Source of the DNA: Gammaproteobacteria bacterium
GTDB taxonomy: Bacteria; Pseudomonadota; Gammaproteobacteria; Burkholderiales; Gallionellaceae
NCBI GenBank assembly: GCA_018814405.1
Contig: JAHIZO010000004.1
Coordinates: forward strand, 186,001 to 250,000
Length of the DNA stretch: 64,000 bases
Direction: 5' to 3'
The notes beneath the pieces are model-generated. The model did no database searches. It was not told the DNA's origin and saw only the letters and a program-made list of their open reading frames with translations. Below are positions 1 through 9,412 of this stretch, in pieces. Made by a program: the position numbers and the translations under genes. Each line of letters starts with the position of its first letter. Within the stretch, counting starts at the first letter, position 1.

Positions 1-1
1 C

Positions 2-454
2 CAGTGTTACCGCGAGCTGCAATCCCAAGTCCATCCGGACAAGTTCTCTCATCTATCCGATGTCGAAAAGCGTCTGTCCATGCAATGGGCGACGCGCGTC
101 AACGAGGGTTATCAGACCCTGCGCGACCCGCTCAAGCGCGGTCGCTATCTGTTGTTGCTGCACGGTGTGGATACGCAGGAAGAGAACAATACCGCGATGC
201 CGATGGATTTCCTGATGCAGCAGATGGAATGGCGCGAAGGTTTGCAGGACGCAATCGCCGCCAAAGATATAGATGCTTTGGATTCGCTGGCAGATGTTGC
301 ACGCAACGAGACACGCAATTTGCAAAAACAGTTGGCCGAACAGCTCGACACAACACAAGAGTTCGTCGCGGCTGCGGGCACTGTGCGAAAATTACGCTTC
401 CTTGAAAAACTGGCTGAAGAGATCGCTGACGCCTACGACGAGTTGGATTCCTGA
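2..454 (+). CDS. hscB: HscB, Fe-S co-chaperone J-domain protein (5' partial)
   Basis: The reading frame is open from the left edge, so the N-terminus lies outside the window. It begins inside the J domain with an HPDKF stretch, the HPD signature that stimulates an Hsp70 ATPase. The rest is the helical C-terminal domain that in HscB binds the scaffold IscU (ends in [12 protein letters not shown]). It stops 2 bases before hscA, and fdx and iscX follow, which is the standard isc order. About 150 residues remain of a family usually near 170-175, so only a short N-terminal piece is missing. The role is delivery of IscU-bound [2Fe-2S] clusters to HscA in the cytoplasm. Confidence 0.93.
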   Translation, partial: QCYRELQSQVHPDKFSHLSDVEKRLSMQWATRVNEGYQTLRDPLKRGRYLLLLHGVDTQEENNTAMPMDFLMQQMEWREGLQDAIAAKDIDALDSLADVARNETRNLQKQLAEQLDTTQEFVAAAGTVRKLRFLEKLAEEIADAYDELDS

Positions 455-456
455 AC

Positions 457-2322
457 ATGGCATTGCTGCAAATCTCCGAGCCGGGTCTTTCCGCTGCACC
501 GCACCAGCATCGACTGGCGGTCGGCATAGACCTCGGCACCACAAACTCTCTGGTCGCGACCGTACGTAATGGCATCAGCGTCGTACTCAACGATGATGAA
601 GGCTGTGCGTTGCTGCCTTCAGTCGTGCGCTATCTGCCCGATGGCACGCTGCAGGTCGGCATGGATGCACAGGCTGTGCAGAGCGAAGACCCGCAGAACA
701 CCATCGTGTCGGTGAAGCGCTTCATGGGGCGCGGCTTGAAGGACGTCGGCGATGTGGTCGATCTGCCTTATCGATTCGTCGATACACCGGGCATGTTGCA
801 GTTGCGCACCGCGGGCGGTGTGAAGAGTCCTGTCGAAGTCTCAGCCGAGATACTTACAGTGTTGCGTGACCGTGCGGAACGTTCACTGGGTGGAGAGCTG
901 GTCGGCGCAGTGATCACCGTACCGGCTTATTTCGACGATGCACAACGTCAGGCCACCAAAGATTCAGCCAAGCTGGCTGGTATCAATGTGTTGCGTCTGC
1001 TCAACGAACCGACCGCTGCGGCCATCGCCTATGGACTGGATAACGCATCTGAAGGTGTGTACGCCGTGTACGACTTGGGCGGTGGCACGTTCGACATCTC
1101 CATCCTGCGTCTGTCAAAAGGCGTGTTCGAAGTGTTGGCGACCAACGGCGATTCCGCATTGGGTGGCGACGATTTCGATCAACGTATCTATTGCTGGGTG
1201 CTGGAACAAGCAGGGCTGTCGCAACTGGGCATCAACGATATCCGCTTGTTGCTGACCCATGCGCGCACCGCCAAAGAACAATTGACTGAACATATGCAGG
1301 CGCAGATCACCGCCGTGCTAAGCGGTGGTGAACTGGTGGATGTGACGCTGACGCGCGAAGCGTTTTACGACATGACCAAGAATCTGCTGGCGCGCACCCT
1401 GCAGCCGACGCGCAAAGCTTTGCGCGATGCGGGGCTGGCTGTGGATGAGGTGAAGGGCGTGGTGATGGTGGGCGGTTCCACACGCATGCCGCAGGTGCAA
1501 CGCGCCGTGGCCGAATATTTCAAACAGACACCGCTGACCAATCTCGACCCGGACAAAGTGGTGGCGCTGGGGGCGGCTATTCAGGCTAATGTGCTGGCAG
1601 GTAATCGCAGTGCAGACGATTGGCTGTTGCTGGATGTGATCCCATTGTCGCTGGGTATCGAGACCATGGGCGGACTGACCGAGAAGATCATTCCGCGCAA
1701 CAGCACGATACCGACCGCGCGCGCACAGGAATTCACCACCTACAAAGACGGCCAGACTGCGATGAGCATCCACGTGATGCAGGGCGAACGTCAGTTGGTG
1801 AGCGATTGCCGTTCACTGGCGCAGTTCGAGCTGCGCGGCATCCCGCCCATGGTGGCCGGTGCGGCGCGTATTCGAGTTACCTTCCAAGTGGATGCGGATG
1901 GCTTGCTGAGCGTGTCTGCACGCGAGATGACCACCGGACATGAATCCAGCATCGCTGTTAAACCATCCTATGGTTTGAGCGATGACGAGATCACCCGCAT
2001 GTTGCAGGACTCCAATCAGCATGCGCGCGACGATATGAAGGCTCGTGCATTGCGTGAGCAACAGGTTGAGGCGCGCCAACTGCTGGATGCGGTGGCGAAC
2101 GCCTTGCAGGAGGATGGCGACTTGATCGACGCCAATGGCATAGCCGCCATCCGGGCCAGCATGGAGGGTGTGCGTTTCTTGCTGGAAGGTGAAGACCAGA
2201 CCGCGATCAAACGCGCAGTGGAAGCCCTGAATCAGGCGACGCTGCCATTCGCGCAAGCACGTATGGATAAGAGCGTGTCGAGCGCGTTAAAAGGACACAA
2301 GATGTCCGACTTGGAAAACTGA
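457..2322 (+). CDS. hscA: HscA, Hsp70-type chaperone for Fe-S cluster transfer
   Basis: 621 residues, the normal HscA length. The nucleotide-binding domain covers roughly residues 20-390, with the phosphate-1 motif [12 protein letters not shown] near residue 23, [10 protein letters not shown] near 206 and a [10 protein letters not shown] stretch near 335. The substrate-binding domain and lid follow. HscA binds the LPPVK motif of IscU and drives cluster release with HscB. The gene starts 2 bases after hscB and fdx starts 1 base after its stop, so translation is probably coupled. A long N-terminal extension before GIDLGTTNS is typical of HscA rather than DnaK. Confidence 0.97.
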   Translation: MALLQISEPGLSAAPHQHRLAVGIDLGTTNSLVATVRNGISVVLNDDEGCALLPSVVRYLPDGTLQVGMDAQAVQSEDPQNTIVSVKRFMGRGLKDVGDVVDLPYRFVDTPGMLQLRTAGGVKSPVEVSAEILTVLRDRAERSLGGELVGAVITVPAYFDDAQRQATKDSAKLAGINVLRLLNEPTAAAIAYGLDNASEGVYAVYDLGGGTFDISILRLSKGVFEVLATNGDSALGGDDFDQRIYCWVLEQAGLSQLGINDIRLLLTHARTAKEQLTEHMQAQITAVLSGGELVDVTLTREAFYDMTKNLLARTLQPTRKALRDAGLAVDEVKGVVMVGGSTRMPQVQRAVAEYFKQTPLTNLDPDKVVALGAAIQANVLAGNRSADDWLLLDVIPLSLGIETMGGLTEKIIPRNSTIPTARAQEFTTYKDGQTAMSIHVMQGERQLVSDCRSLAQFELRGIPPMVAGAARIRVTFQVDADGLLSVSAREMTTGHESSIAVKPSYGLSDDEITRMLQDSNQHARDDMKARALREQQVEARQLLDAVANALQEDGDLIDANGIAAIRASMEGVRFLLEGEDQTAIKRAVEALNQATLPFAQARMDKSVSSALKGHKMSDLEN

Positions 2323-2323
2323 T

Positions 2324-2668
2324 ATGACACAGATCATCGTTTTACCCCATGAAGAACTGTGCCCCAAGGGCTCATTGTTCGACGTCGCACCCGGCACATC
2401 AATCTGTGATGCCTTGCTGGAGAACGGCATCGAGATCGAACATGCCTGCGAGAAATCCTGCGCCTGTACCACCTGCCACGTCATCGTGCGTGAAGGTTTC
2501 AACAGTCTGGAAGAAGCGACGGAACTGGAAGAGGATATGTTGGACAAAGCCTGGGGCTTGGAAGGCAACTCGCGCCTGAGCTGTCAGGCTATCGTTGCCG
2601 GCGAGCCGCTGGTGGTCGAGATTCCAAAATATTCGATCAATATGGCCAAGGAAGGTAATTCGAAATGA
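2324..2668 (+). CDS. fdx: ISC-type [2Fe-2S] ferredoxin
   Basis: 114 residues, adrenodoxin-like. The cluster ligands are visible as CEKSCACTTCHV (Cys-x5-Cys-x2-Cys) near residues 42-51 and a fourth Cys in RLSCQA near residue 87. The protein supplies electrons for cluster assembly on IscU. The position between hscA and iscX, with a 4-base overlap into iscX, supports the assignment to the isc operon rather than to a respiratory ferredoxin. Confidence 0.96.
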   Translation: MTQIIVLPHEELCPKGSLFDVAPGTSICDALLENGIEIEHACEKSCACTTCHVIVREGFNSLEEATELEEDMLDKAWGLEGNSRLSCQAIVAGEPLVVEIPKYSINMAKEGNSK

Positions 2669-2859
2669 AATGGATAGACGTGCGCGACATCGCGATCGCG
2701 CTGACCGAGAAGCATCCAGATGTCGACCCGCTCACAGTGAACTTCGTCGACTTGCATAACTACGTGGTCGAGCTGGACGGTTTTGACGATGACCATAGCC
2801 GCGGTGGCGAGAAAGTGCTGGAGGCCATTCAAGGGACGTGGATCGAAGAGGCAGAATGA
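2665..2859 (+). CDS. iscX: IscX, small acidic regulator of Fe-S assembly
   Basis: 64 residues, highly acidic, with the family pattern W-x-D-x2-DIAIAL near the start and DLHNYVVELDGFDDD in the middle. IscX binds the cysteine desulfurase IscS and iron and modulates cluster assembly. The ATG overlaps the fdx stop codon and the gene ends by overlapping the dsbB start region, so it is part of the same transcription unit. Confidence 0.94.
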   Translation: MKWIDVRDIAIALTEKHPDVDPLTVNFVDLHNYVVELDGFDDDHSRGGEKVLEAIQGTWIEEAE

Positions 2860-3359
2860 TGTTGAAACGTATTAACGCACTGCCCAACTTCTGGCTGTTC
2901 CTGATCGGCGCATTGGCAGTGGCTGGATTGTTCAGTGCCGCCATGATCCTGCAATACGTGCTGCGCCAAGAACCGTGCCCCTTGTGCATGTTGCAACGCG
3001 TGATCTTTGTAGTGATCGGTGCGCTGTTCTTCATGGCTGCCTTGCATCACCCGCTGCGCCTTGGCGCACGCATCTATTCTGTGTTGATCGCCTTGTTCGC
3101 ACTGGGTGGCGTGGCGACCGCCTCGCGCCACATCTGGTTACAGCATCTTCCCAAAGACCAAGTACCCGCCTGTGGCCCCGGACTGGACTACATGCTGCAG
3201 AACTTCCCAATGGCCGAGGTATGGCAAGAGCTGATGCACGGCTCCGGCGAATGCGCGGAGAAGGGCTGGACTTTCCTCACACTGGGCATCCCCGAGTGGT
3301 CGCTCATCTGGTATGTGTTGCTCGGCGCGTGGGCAGTGCTGATCGCCGTCAGGAGATAG
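2856..3359 (+). CDS. dsbB: DsbB, disulfide bond formation membrane oxidoreductase
   Basis: About 167 residues from the ATG at 2856, which overlaps the iscX stop as ATGA; the adjacent ATG at 2859 is equally possible. Four membrane segments are visible. The first periplasmic loop carries the redox pair CPLC near residue 43 and the second loop carries the pair ACGPGLDYML and GECAEKGW. DsbB reoxidises DsbA and passes electrons to quinone. The conserved Arg after CPLCMLQR is present. Linkage to an isc operon is unusual by function, but overlap and spacing suggest co-transcription. Confidence 0.93.
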   Translation: MMLKRINALPNFWLFLIGALAVAGLFSAAMILQYVLRQEPCPLCMLQRVIFVVIGALFFMAALHHPLRLGARIYSVLIALFALGGVATASRHIWLQHLPKDQVPACGPGLDYMLQNFPMAEVWQELMHGSGECAEKGWTFLTLGIPEWSLIWYVLLGAWAVLIAVRR

Positions 3360-3366
3360 TTGCGAC

Positions 3367-5310
3367 TCAGTGCGCTTGCGCCTTCAGGCTGGCGACCAAT
3401 TTGGACAGGTTCACCGGTTTGTGCAGGATCGGCCAGTCGCACTCGACCGCATTCCTGATGAAGCTGCTTGAGGTGTCGCCGGTCATCAGCACGGCCCTGA
3501 TTGGTTTTGCCAGCTGCAGCCGCAACTGGTTCAAGAACTGGATGCCGTTGAGCTTTCCCGCCAGCATGAAATCCACGATGAAATAATCTGCGCGTTGGGC
3601 ATCGGTATCGAGGAGTGCGTCTTCCGCCCTGGCGAAACAGTGCACTTCCCCGCCCAGACTTTCCAGTATCCCCTTAAGCGCTTCCGCAACAAGCCCCTCA
3701 TCCTCTATCACGAAGAAATGCTTGCCACTGGCAAACGATTCATCGCTGCTGATATTTTCGGAAGGAGGTATCTCGACATGGGAGCTTACGACAACCGAGG
3801 CACCTGTCAGCGGCAGGCTGAATTCAAAGACAGATCCTCGCTCTGGGATAGAACGGCAGGTGATCGCGCCATCGAACAAGGCCAAGGCTCGCTTGGCGAT
3901 GGACAATCCCAGACCAACTCCGCTATTTCTGTCGCGTTGCGGGTTGTTGACTTGATAGAACTCGTCAAAGATATGCTCCAACTGGTCGTGTGGTATGCCA
4001 ACACCGGTGTCCCATATCTGGAACACTATATTGCCGCCGCGCTTTCGAGCACCGATCAGGACATTCCCTGCCGGCGTGAATTTGATCGCATTGGAAACAA
4101 GATTCATCAGTACGGATTTGAGTAGATCAAAATCAGCGCGAACCAGGAACGGTTCTGCAGTCGGGAAGAACAACCTAAAACCTAATCCTTTGTCACGTGC
4201 CAGCGGCTCAAAGCTCTGCTCCAACCATGAGAATATTTCGGTGATTCTGATCGGAGAGAAGACAGGCTTGATCATTCCGGCATCCAGTTTGGATACATTG
4301 AGCAGGGCATCCAATAGCTCATTGAAGTTGGACATGGTTTGATCCAGACGCTGGATGAGCTGTTCCTGCGCTGTCGTGGGTTTGGAAAGTCTGAGTGCAT
4401 CGATGAAGAGATTGGCTGCGGCCAGTGGCTGCCGCAGATCGTGACTTGCGGCTGCAAGGAAGCGGGACTTGGCCAGTTCCTTCTGCTCCAGTTTGCGCAT
4501 CAAATCCGCGAGTGCGTCTTCCGATTTTTTTCGCTGGGTGATGTCTTCTCCCACCGCCTGAAATCCGGTCAACTTGCCATGGGTGTCGAAGAGCGCGCGG
4601 TTGGTCCATTGATGATAGATATGTTCACCGTCCGCTGTCTGGTAATGCTGCAGGTGTGTTTCGATCGGATCTTTCGGTGAGAGCGAGTCCAGCCGCGCAC
4701 GTACCATTTTCCGGTCGTCTTCGGACAGGAATTCAAAGAAGTTCATGCCGACCAGTTTTCCCGCCGCGATATTTGCCGATTTGGCGATAGCGGCATTGGC
4801 ATAGGTCAGGGTGCCGGCCGGCAGGAAGGTCACGACAAAAAGCGGCATGTCTTCAGCCAGACGACGGAAATGTTCTTTGCCTTCATACAGGGTCTGCTCG
4901 GTCAGTTTTCGCGCGGTGATGTCTTCGAAGATGGTGACGAAACAATCCTTGTCGGGCGAAAATACATTGATCAGAAAGTGTTTCCGCAACGGCGGAAAAT
5001 ACTGCTCGAACTTTGCCGGTTGCTGTGTTTGCGCCACTCTGGAATAGATGTCCAGAAATGGAGCTTCGCCCGAACCATAGGCTGCAGAGGCTAACTTTCC
5101 CTTGACTGTTTCCTTTGGCAAACCTGTCTGACGCTCAAATGCATCGTTCACATCGAGGATCAGGTAATCAATGGCCTTCCCGTCGGCATCATTAACCAAT
5201 TGATGGATCGCCATGCCTTCCGACATGGCGGCAAATGACGCCCGCAACAACCCGTCCTTGAGCAAGGGGTCAGCATACGTCTTTGGAGTGTGGTGTTCAT
5301 CTGAAGCCAT
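3367..5310 (-). CDS. Soluble hybrid sensor histidine kinase (PAS-PAS-HisKA-HATPase-REC)
   Basis: 647 residues with no membrane segment or signal peptide, so a cytoplasmic sensor. Two PAS-like domains lie near residues 20-140 and 145-265. The HisKA box is ASHDLRQPLAAAN with the phosphoacceptor His near residue 290. The ATPase domain shows N-box VSNAIKFTPAG, DTGVGIP and VGLGLSIAKR (about 390-505). A receiver is fused at the C-terminus (about 530-645) with the acceptor Asp in YFIVDFML and a Lys in ILHKPV. No response regulator sits beside it. It is convergent with dsbB, ending 7 bases away. The ligand cannot be told from sequence. Confidence 0.88.
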   Translation of the reverse strand: MASDEHHTPKTYADPLLKDGLLRASFAAMSEGMAIHQLVNDADGKAIDYLILDVNDAFERQTGLPKETVKGKLASAAYGSGEAPFLDIYSRVAQTQQPAKFEQYFPPLRKHFLINVFSPDKDCFVTIFEDITARKLTEQTLYEGKEHFRRLAEDMPLFVVTFLPAGTLTYANAAIAKSANIAAGKLVGMNFFEFLSEDDRKMVRARLDSLSPKDPIETHLQHYQTADGEHIYHQWTNRALFDTHGKLTGFQAVGEDITQRKKSEDALADLMRKLEQKELAKSRFLAAASHDLRQPLAAANLFIDALRLSKPTTAQEQLIQRLDQTMSNFNELLDALLNVSKLDAGMIKPVFSPIRITEIFSWLEQSFEPLARDKGLGFRLFFPTAEPFLVRADFDLLKSVLMNLVSNAIKFTPAGNVLIGARKRGGNIVFQIWDTGVGIPHDQLEHIFDEFYQVNNPQRDRNSGVGLGLSIAKRALALFDGAITCRSIPERGSVFEFSLPLTGASVVVSSHVEIPPSENISSDESFASGKHFFVIEDEGLVAEALKGILESLGGEVHCFARAEDALLDTDAQRADYFIVDFMLAGKLNGIQFLNQLRLQLAKPIRAVLMTGDTSSSFIRNAVECDWPILHKPVNLSKLVASLKAQAH

Positions 5311-5451
5311 AGAACGCTTGCACCATGACGGTTATTCAGTGGTTGAAGAACGGACTTGTCGCGGCATTCTGATGCAGAACGCCACGACTATCAATCTGTG
5401 GCTTATAAATCAGCGGAGGGCGGTCGCGCAGATCGGCCGTCTTGAAGATGT

Positions 5452-5973
5452 TCAGTCTTCGAACCGTCTCACCATGATGCGGCGCAGCAGGTTGTCTTTG
5501 ACGATGAACTGGTGATACAGCGCAGCAGCGACGTGGAATGCGATCAGCAGCAGCATCACAGCGATGAACATCTCATGGAATTCCTTGGCGGCCACTTTTT
5601 CGAAATCGGGGATCAGTTCCGTGTTGCCGGTCTTCAGTGCTTCGATCACGCCCGAGGTGGCGGCGGTGGTGATGCCGGATATCACAACGGCGATCAGCGA
5701 CAGGTTCAGCAGCTTGTGAGTAGCGGCAGCGACATTGTTCAGCAGCGGGTTGGCGTTGGCCGGGGCAGGCTCGCCGTCCTTTTTGCGGAAGTAGAGGCGG
5801 AACAAAGTGAGTATCAGTGCCAGATCGCCGATCAGGAAATGCACTGGATACATGGACAGTTTCTCGCCGGCATCCTTCGATTCATGCAGCTCATGGCCCA
5901 AATAGAATGCGATGCACACCAGTGCGAAGATGATCCAGTGGATCAGGGCGATGCGTTTGCTGTATTGCTTCAT
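5452..5973 (-). CDS. Cytochrome b561-family membrane protein
   Basis: 173 residues from the ATG at 5973, chosen because AAGGAT precedes it by a good distance; the longer frame upstream lacks this. Four membrane helices carry histidines suited to b-type haem: IHWIIFAL near the start, VHFLIGDLAL, THKLLNLSL, and FHEMFIAVMLLLIAFHVAAALYH near the C-terminus. The family (bacterial cytochrome b561, YodB/CybB-like) transfers electrons between quinol and periplasmic acceptors. It stands alone on the minus strand, 80 bases downstream of the flavoprotein operon. A specific partner cannot be named. Confidence 0.85.
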   Translation of the reverse strand: MKQYSKRIALIHWIIFALVCIAFYLGHELHESKDAGEKLSMYPVHFLIGDLALILTLFRLYFRKKDGEPAPANANPLLNNVAAATHKLLNLSLIAVVISGITTAATSGVIEALKTGNTELIPDFEKVAAKEFHEMFIAVMLLLIAFHVAAALYHQFIVKDNLLRRIMVRRFED

Positions 5974-6056
5974 ATTTTTATCCTTGCAGTTGAGGGAAAA
6001 GATGGCGCGCATTGTAGCGCAGGAACATCTTGGGAGCTGTTACAGCCCTGTAAGGA

Positions 6057-7268
6057 TCATGGGTTATTCAGCCAGTGTGATACGCCGCTCCCTGCTACAT
6101 GGCCGCTGGCGAAACATGCGCTCAGCAGGTAGCCGCCGGTGGGCGCTTCCCAGTCCAGCATCTCTCCGCACACGAATACGCCGGGCAGTTTGGGTAGCAT
6201 CAGATGCGCATCCAACTCCTCAAAAATAATGCCGCCGGCGGTGCTGATGGCCTCAGCCAGCGGGCGCGTAGCTGTGAGGTGTAGCGGGAGTCGTTTGATG
6301 GTCTTTGCCAGCAGTGTCATATCGTTCATCTGATCTGCACTCAACACTTCGCGCAGCAGATTCGCTTTCGCGCCTTTCAAACCGAGTCGGCTTTGGAGAT
6401 GGCTGGAAAGCGAACGCGAACCGCGCGGATGGTTCACTTCTTTGGTGATGCGTTCCAGCGTCCAGTCCGGCAACAGGTCGAGAAGCAGCGTGGCATGTCC
6501 ATTGGCTTCGATCTCGTCGCGCAACGGGGCCGATAAGGCATAGATCAATCCGCCTTCGATGCCGTTTGCATCGATCATGCATTCGCCTTGTTTGCGTACA
6601 TCACCAAACGTAGCCGCCACCGATTTCAATGGCTCACCTGCATAGCGTTGGCGGAAGTGTAGACTCCATTTGATCTCGAAACCGCAGTTGCTGGGGCGCA
6701 GCGGAGCGATGGTGATGCCGCGCTGTTCGAGTAGCGATGTCCAAGCACCATCCGAGCCGAGTTGCGGCCAGCTGGCACCGCCCAGTGCCAGCACGACGCT
6801 GCTTGCTTCAATGCTGATTTCGCCATCCGGTGTGGCGAAACGCAGCGCATCTATTGCATCCCAGCCCAGCCAGCGATGGCGCATGTGGAAGCGCACGCCT
6901 TGTTCGCGCAGGCGGTGTAGCCAGGCGCGCAGCAGCGGTGCAGCTTTCATCTCTTTGGGGAACACGCGGCCCGAGGTGCCGACGAAGGTCTCCACACCCA
7001 GACCGTGTATCCAGTCGCGCAGGGCTTGTGGCGGAAAGGCTTGCAGCAGTGGTTCTATCTGCGCGCGGCGTGCGCCGTAGCGTGTCAGGAAATCTGACAA
7101 GGGTTCCGAGTGGGTGATATTCATGCCACCTTTGCCCGCCATCAAAAATTTTCGGGCTACACTGGGCATCGCGTCGTAGACATCAACAGTGAGGCCTTGT
7201 GAGGATAAAACCTCAGCCGCCATCAATCCGGCTGGCCCGGCTCCTATCACTGCGATGCGTGCGTTCAT
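6057..7268 (-). CDS. BaiN/HI0933-family FAD-dependent oxidoreductase
   Basis: 403 residues. The N-terminal dinucleotide-binding loop IAVIGAGPAGLMAAEVL is clear, followed by GKGGMNITHSEP, the signature of the HI0933/YhiN flavoprotein family, and a C-terminal FAD contact region VFVCGEMLDWEAPTGGYLL. The subgroup resembles the short PP4765-like branch. The reaction is not established for this branch. It is the last gene of a five-gene operon starting at nsrR, and its ATG overlaps the hemerythrin stop codon, so a role in redox repair under NO stress is a plausible inference only. Confidence 0.86.
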   Translation of the reverse strand: MNARIAVIGAGPAGLMAAEVLSSQGLTVDVYDAMPSVARKFLMAGKGGMNITHSEPLSDFLTRYGARRAQIEPLLQAFPPQALRDWIHGLGVETFVGTSGRVFPKEMKAAPLLRAWLHRLREQGVRFHMRHRWLGWDAIDALRFATPDGEISIEASSVVLALGGASWPQLGSDGAWTSLLEQRGITIAPLRPSNCGFEIKWSLHFRQRYAGEPLKSVAATFGDVRKQGECMIDANGIEGGLIYALSAPLRDEIEANGHATLLLDLLPDWTLERITKEVNHPRGSRSLSSHLQSRLGLKGAKANLLREVLSADQMNDMTLLAKTIKRLPLHLTATRPLAEAISTAGGIIFEELDAHLMLPKLPGVFVCGEMLDWEAPTGGYLLSACFASGHVAGSGVSHWLNNP

Positions 7269-7792
7269 AGTGTGACGCCGCGCCGTGCCGCCATGTTCTG
7301 CCCAAGTTGTTGCACTTGAGCTTCATTCAGCAAAGTGGCGGCGAGCGGCAGCATGGTTTCGTTCTCGAACTTGATGTGTCGCGCGTAGCCGGCGATGAAA
7401 TGTGCGGCGATATCGGCGTCTATCGCATCAGCCATGCCTTGTTCAATATCGATCAACTGTGGCCGCAGATCACGCCAGGCGGCATCCAGTATCTTGTGTT
7501 CGGCCAACAGACGCGCCACGTACTCGGCTGCTTCGGCATTGCCGCTGGCGATCAGCATGGGGAACAGGTCTTGCTCTTCGTCCTGATGATGGTGCTGACC
7601 AGCAGTATCGAAATAACGCAGGATGGCGCGTGCGGCCTGTGCGGATTGTTCATCGTTGCCCTGTACCAGCAGATGGGCGACCAGCCGATCAAGCGTGTCG
7701 CTCTGTGCGCAGATGCGGTCATGACAGGCATACAGCATCTCCAGCGGATCGTCGAAGGCGGGGGCGGCGGTGCCGAGCAGGTCTTTGATCAT
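7265..7792 (-). CDS. Hemerythrin HHE-domain protein
   Basis: 175 residues. Di-iron ligands of a four-helix hemerythrin are recognisable: YACHDRI near residue 24, AGQHHHQDEEQDLFP near residue 70, LAEHKIL near 98 and YARHIKFENETMLP near 137. Hemerythrin-like proteins bind O2 or NO and include the RIC/YtfE-type repair proteins. It sits in the nsrR operon with 4-base overlaps on both sides (SirB2 upstream, flavoprotein downstream), which suggests a part in NO handling or repair of NO-damaged iron centres. It lacks the N-terminal ScdA_N domain of RIC proteins. Confidence 0.9.
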   Translation of the reverse strand: MIKDLLGTAAPAFDDPLEMLYACHDRICAQSDTLDRLVAHLLVQGNDEQSAQAARAILRYFDTAGQHHHQDEEQDLFPMLIASGNAEAAEYVARLLAEHKILDAAWRDLRPQLIDIEQGMADAIDADIAAHFIAGYARHIKFENETMLPLAATLLNEAQVQQLGQNMAARRGVTL

Positions 7793-8178
7793 CGTTGCAG
7801 ACCTGGCAAAGGATCGTGGCTAAGGGCTGTTGCCACGATGTAGGCGAAGGTGAGCAGGGCGGTGAGCCAAGCTGTCAGTCGCAAACCGCGGGTGCGCGCG
7901 AAGCGGAAAGCCAGCAGACCGAGTCCGATGTACACCAGTAACGCGATGATCTTGGCTGCCAGCCACGGGGAGTTGAACGGTGAGAAGCCGAGTTGCCAGG
8001 CCAGCGCGATGGCGCTGACCAGTAACACTGTGTCCACACTATGTGGTGCGATCTTCACCCAACGCTGGCGCATGATGGGCGAAGCGCTGAGCAGCCAGAT
8101 GCCGCGCAGGAAGAACAGCGTGAAGCTGGCGACGACGGCACTCAGATGGATGATCTTCAGCAAGGACATGTCGCTCAA
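7789..8178 (-). CDS. SirB2-family inner membrane protein
   Basis: About 129 residues with four membrane segments and a first-helix His (IIHLSAVVASFTLFFLRGIW) typical of SirB2. The TTG at 8178 overlaps the stop of the upstream HPP gene as TTGA; the ATG at 8169 gives a protein three residues shorter and is an equally good start. The biochemical role of SirB2 is unknown. The gene is embedded in the nsrR operon, between the HPP-family protein and the hemerythrin. Confidence 0.85.
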   Translation of the reverse strand: MSDMSLLKIIHLSAVVASFTLFFLRGIWLLSASPIMRQRWVKIAPHSVDTVLLVSAIALAWQLGFSPFNSPWLAAKIIALLVYIGLGLLAFRFARTRGLRLTAWLTALLTFAYIVATALSHDPLPGLQR

Positions 8179-8876
8179 CGCGCACTCGATTCAAAACGTG
8201 TCTGCGCATGCTGCTGTGCGCGGGCATACAGATCGAGCAAGTCCTCGGTGCTGATATCCAGCAGGCTGTCTTCTTCGGCCAACGCCTGCTCGATGTCCTG
8301 CTGTTCAGGCAATACACGGATGGCCGGTTGCGGTGCGGCGGGTGCGGCAGGCGCTTGCGGGTAGTGGCGGCGGGGCAGGGCATTGTTGATGCTCAAGGCC
8401 AGCAGCAGCGAAATGAAGGCATTGGCGCCAACGATGGTCAAGGTCCAGACCGCTCCCATCTGCAAGAACTGGCTCGCCCCCAGCACCAGCGTCAGCGCAG
8501 TCGCTGCGCCGGGCGGATGCAGGCAGTCCAGCACATACATCAGGAAGATGGCCGCACCGACCGCGATGCCGGCGGCAGCCAATGGGTCGTGCACGTAGCT
8601 AATGGTGATCCAGCCGGCCAGTGCCGAGACCAAGTGGCCGCCGATCAGATTCCAGGGTTGCGCCAGCGGGCTGTGCGGCACCGCGTACAGCAATACTGCT
8701 GACGCAGCCATTGAACCCAGTAGCAACAATGGAAGTTCGGGCTGTGGCAACAGGTGTAAAGCCCAGGCCAGCAGAAAGATGCCCAGGCCGCCCGCGATGC
8801 CACTGCGCAGTCTTTCTGCAAAGGGAGCGGGTGAGCGGTGCGGGGCGAACGATCGGAGGAGTACAGGGAAATTCAT
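8175..8876 (-). CDS. HPP-family integral membrane protein
   Basis: 233 residues. Four membrane helices fill about residues 28-175 and the family signature LHPPGAATAL lies near residue 118. A cytoplasmic tail of roughly 60 residues with an Ala/Pro-rich hinge follows. Some HPP proteins are chloroplast and cyanobacterial nitrite transporters, so a nitrite-transport role would suit the adjacent nirS/norCB genes, but that is inference from family and context. The ATG overlaps the nsrR stop codon by 4 bases. Confidence 0.87.
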   Translation of the reverse strand: MNFPVLLRSFAPHRSPAPFAERLRSGIAGGLGIFLLAWALHLLPQPELPLLLLGSMAASAVLLYAVPHSPLAQPWNLIGGHLVSALAGWITISYVHDPLAAAGIAVGAAIFLMYVLDCLHPPGAATALTLVLGASQFLQMGAVWTLTIVGANAFISLLLALSINNALPRRHYPQAPAAPAAPQPAIRVLPEQQDIEQALAEEDSLLDISTEDLLDLYARAQQHAQTRFESSAR

Positions 8877-9298
8877 GGTTTCACCCTGATCGGTTTGGTG
8901 GGCAACAGATCGCTCAAGGTGCTTTCATCGAGGGAGGCCAGAAAGGCCTTTTGTGCCTTGCTGAAAGCCTTCTTCAACTTGCAGCCCGGCAACAGCGGGC
9001 AATCCGTTTCGTTTGCATCCGGTCGCATGCAATACACCAGCGCCATGCTGGGCTCCATGGTCTGTACCACATCACCTATGCGTATCTTGGCGGCATCGCG
9101 TGCCAGCCGGATGCCGCCGTTCCTTCCGCGCTCGCTGATCACCAAGCCTTGCGCGACCAGTGTCATAACCACTTTCATCAAATGGGTTTTGGCGATGTCG
9201 AACGCGGCGGAGACTTCCGAGATGGTGGCGGGCGCATCCTTCTGTCCCAGATAGATAAGGGTACGCAGCGCGATGTCGGTGGACAAGTTGAGTTGCAT
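8873..9298 (-). CDS. nsrR: NsrR-like Rrf2-family NO-sensing repressor
   Basis: 141 residues from the ATG at 9298; the open frame upstream is non-coding in character. The N-terminal winged helix reads MQLNLSTDIALRTLIYLG and includes TISEVSAAFDIAKTHLMKVV. Cluster cysteines appear as VYCMRP, then DCPLLPGCKL, closely matching NsrR's three-Cys [4Fe-4S] or [2Fe-2S] region. NsrR represses NO-response genes until NO damages the cluster. The gene heads a five-gene minus-strand operon and is divergent from the norCB-nirS block, as expected for a local regulator. IscR is excluded by context and by the Cys spacing. Confidence 0.88.
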   Translation of the reverse strand: MQLNLSTDIALRTLIYLGQKDAPATISEVSAAFDIAKTHLMKVVMTLVAQGLVISERGRNGGIRLARDAAKIRIGDVVQTMEPSMALVYCMRPDANETDCPLLPGCKLKKAFSKAQKAFLASLDESTLSDLLPTKPIRVKP

Positions 9299-9356
9299 GA
9301 CGGATTCCTTAAGTAGGTGGTGCGAATTATAGGCGAGCGGCTGCTGTTGGGGCGTT

Positions 9357-9412
9357 TGTATATTAATACATTCATTAAGCTTGCATGATTTAAAAAACAG
9401 GAATACATTTAC
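9357..9412. promoter_or_regulatory. Candidate NsrR operator region between nsrR and the nor block
   Basis: The 156-base gap between divergent genes is AT-rich compared with its flanks. It holds the 14-base palindrome TGTATATTAATACA (9357-9370), the inverted repeat TTAAT-6-ATTAA (9363-9378) and a directly repeated decamer AATACATTYA (9365-9374 and 9402-9411). The element resembles half of the published NsrR consensus (ATGYATTT-type half-sites) but is not a full match. Binding by NsrR is an inference. Confidence 0.4.
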
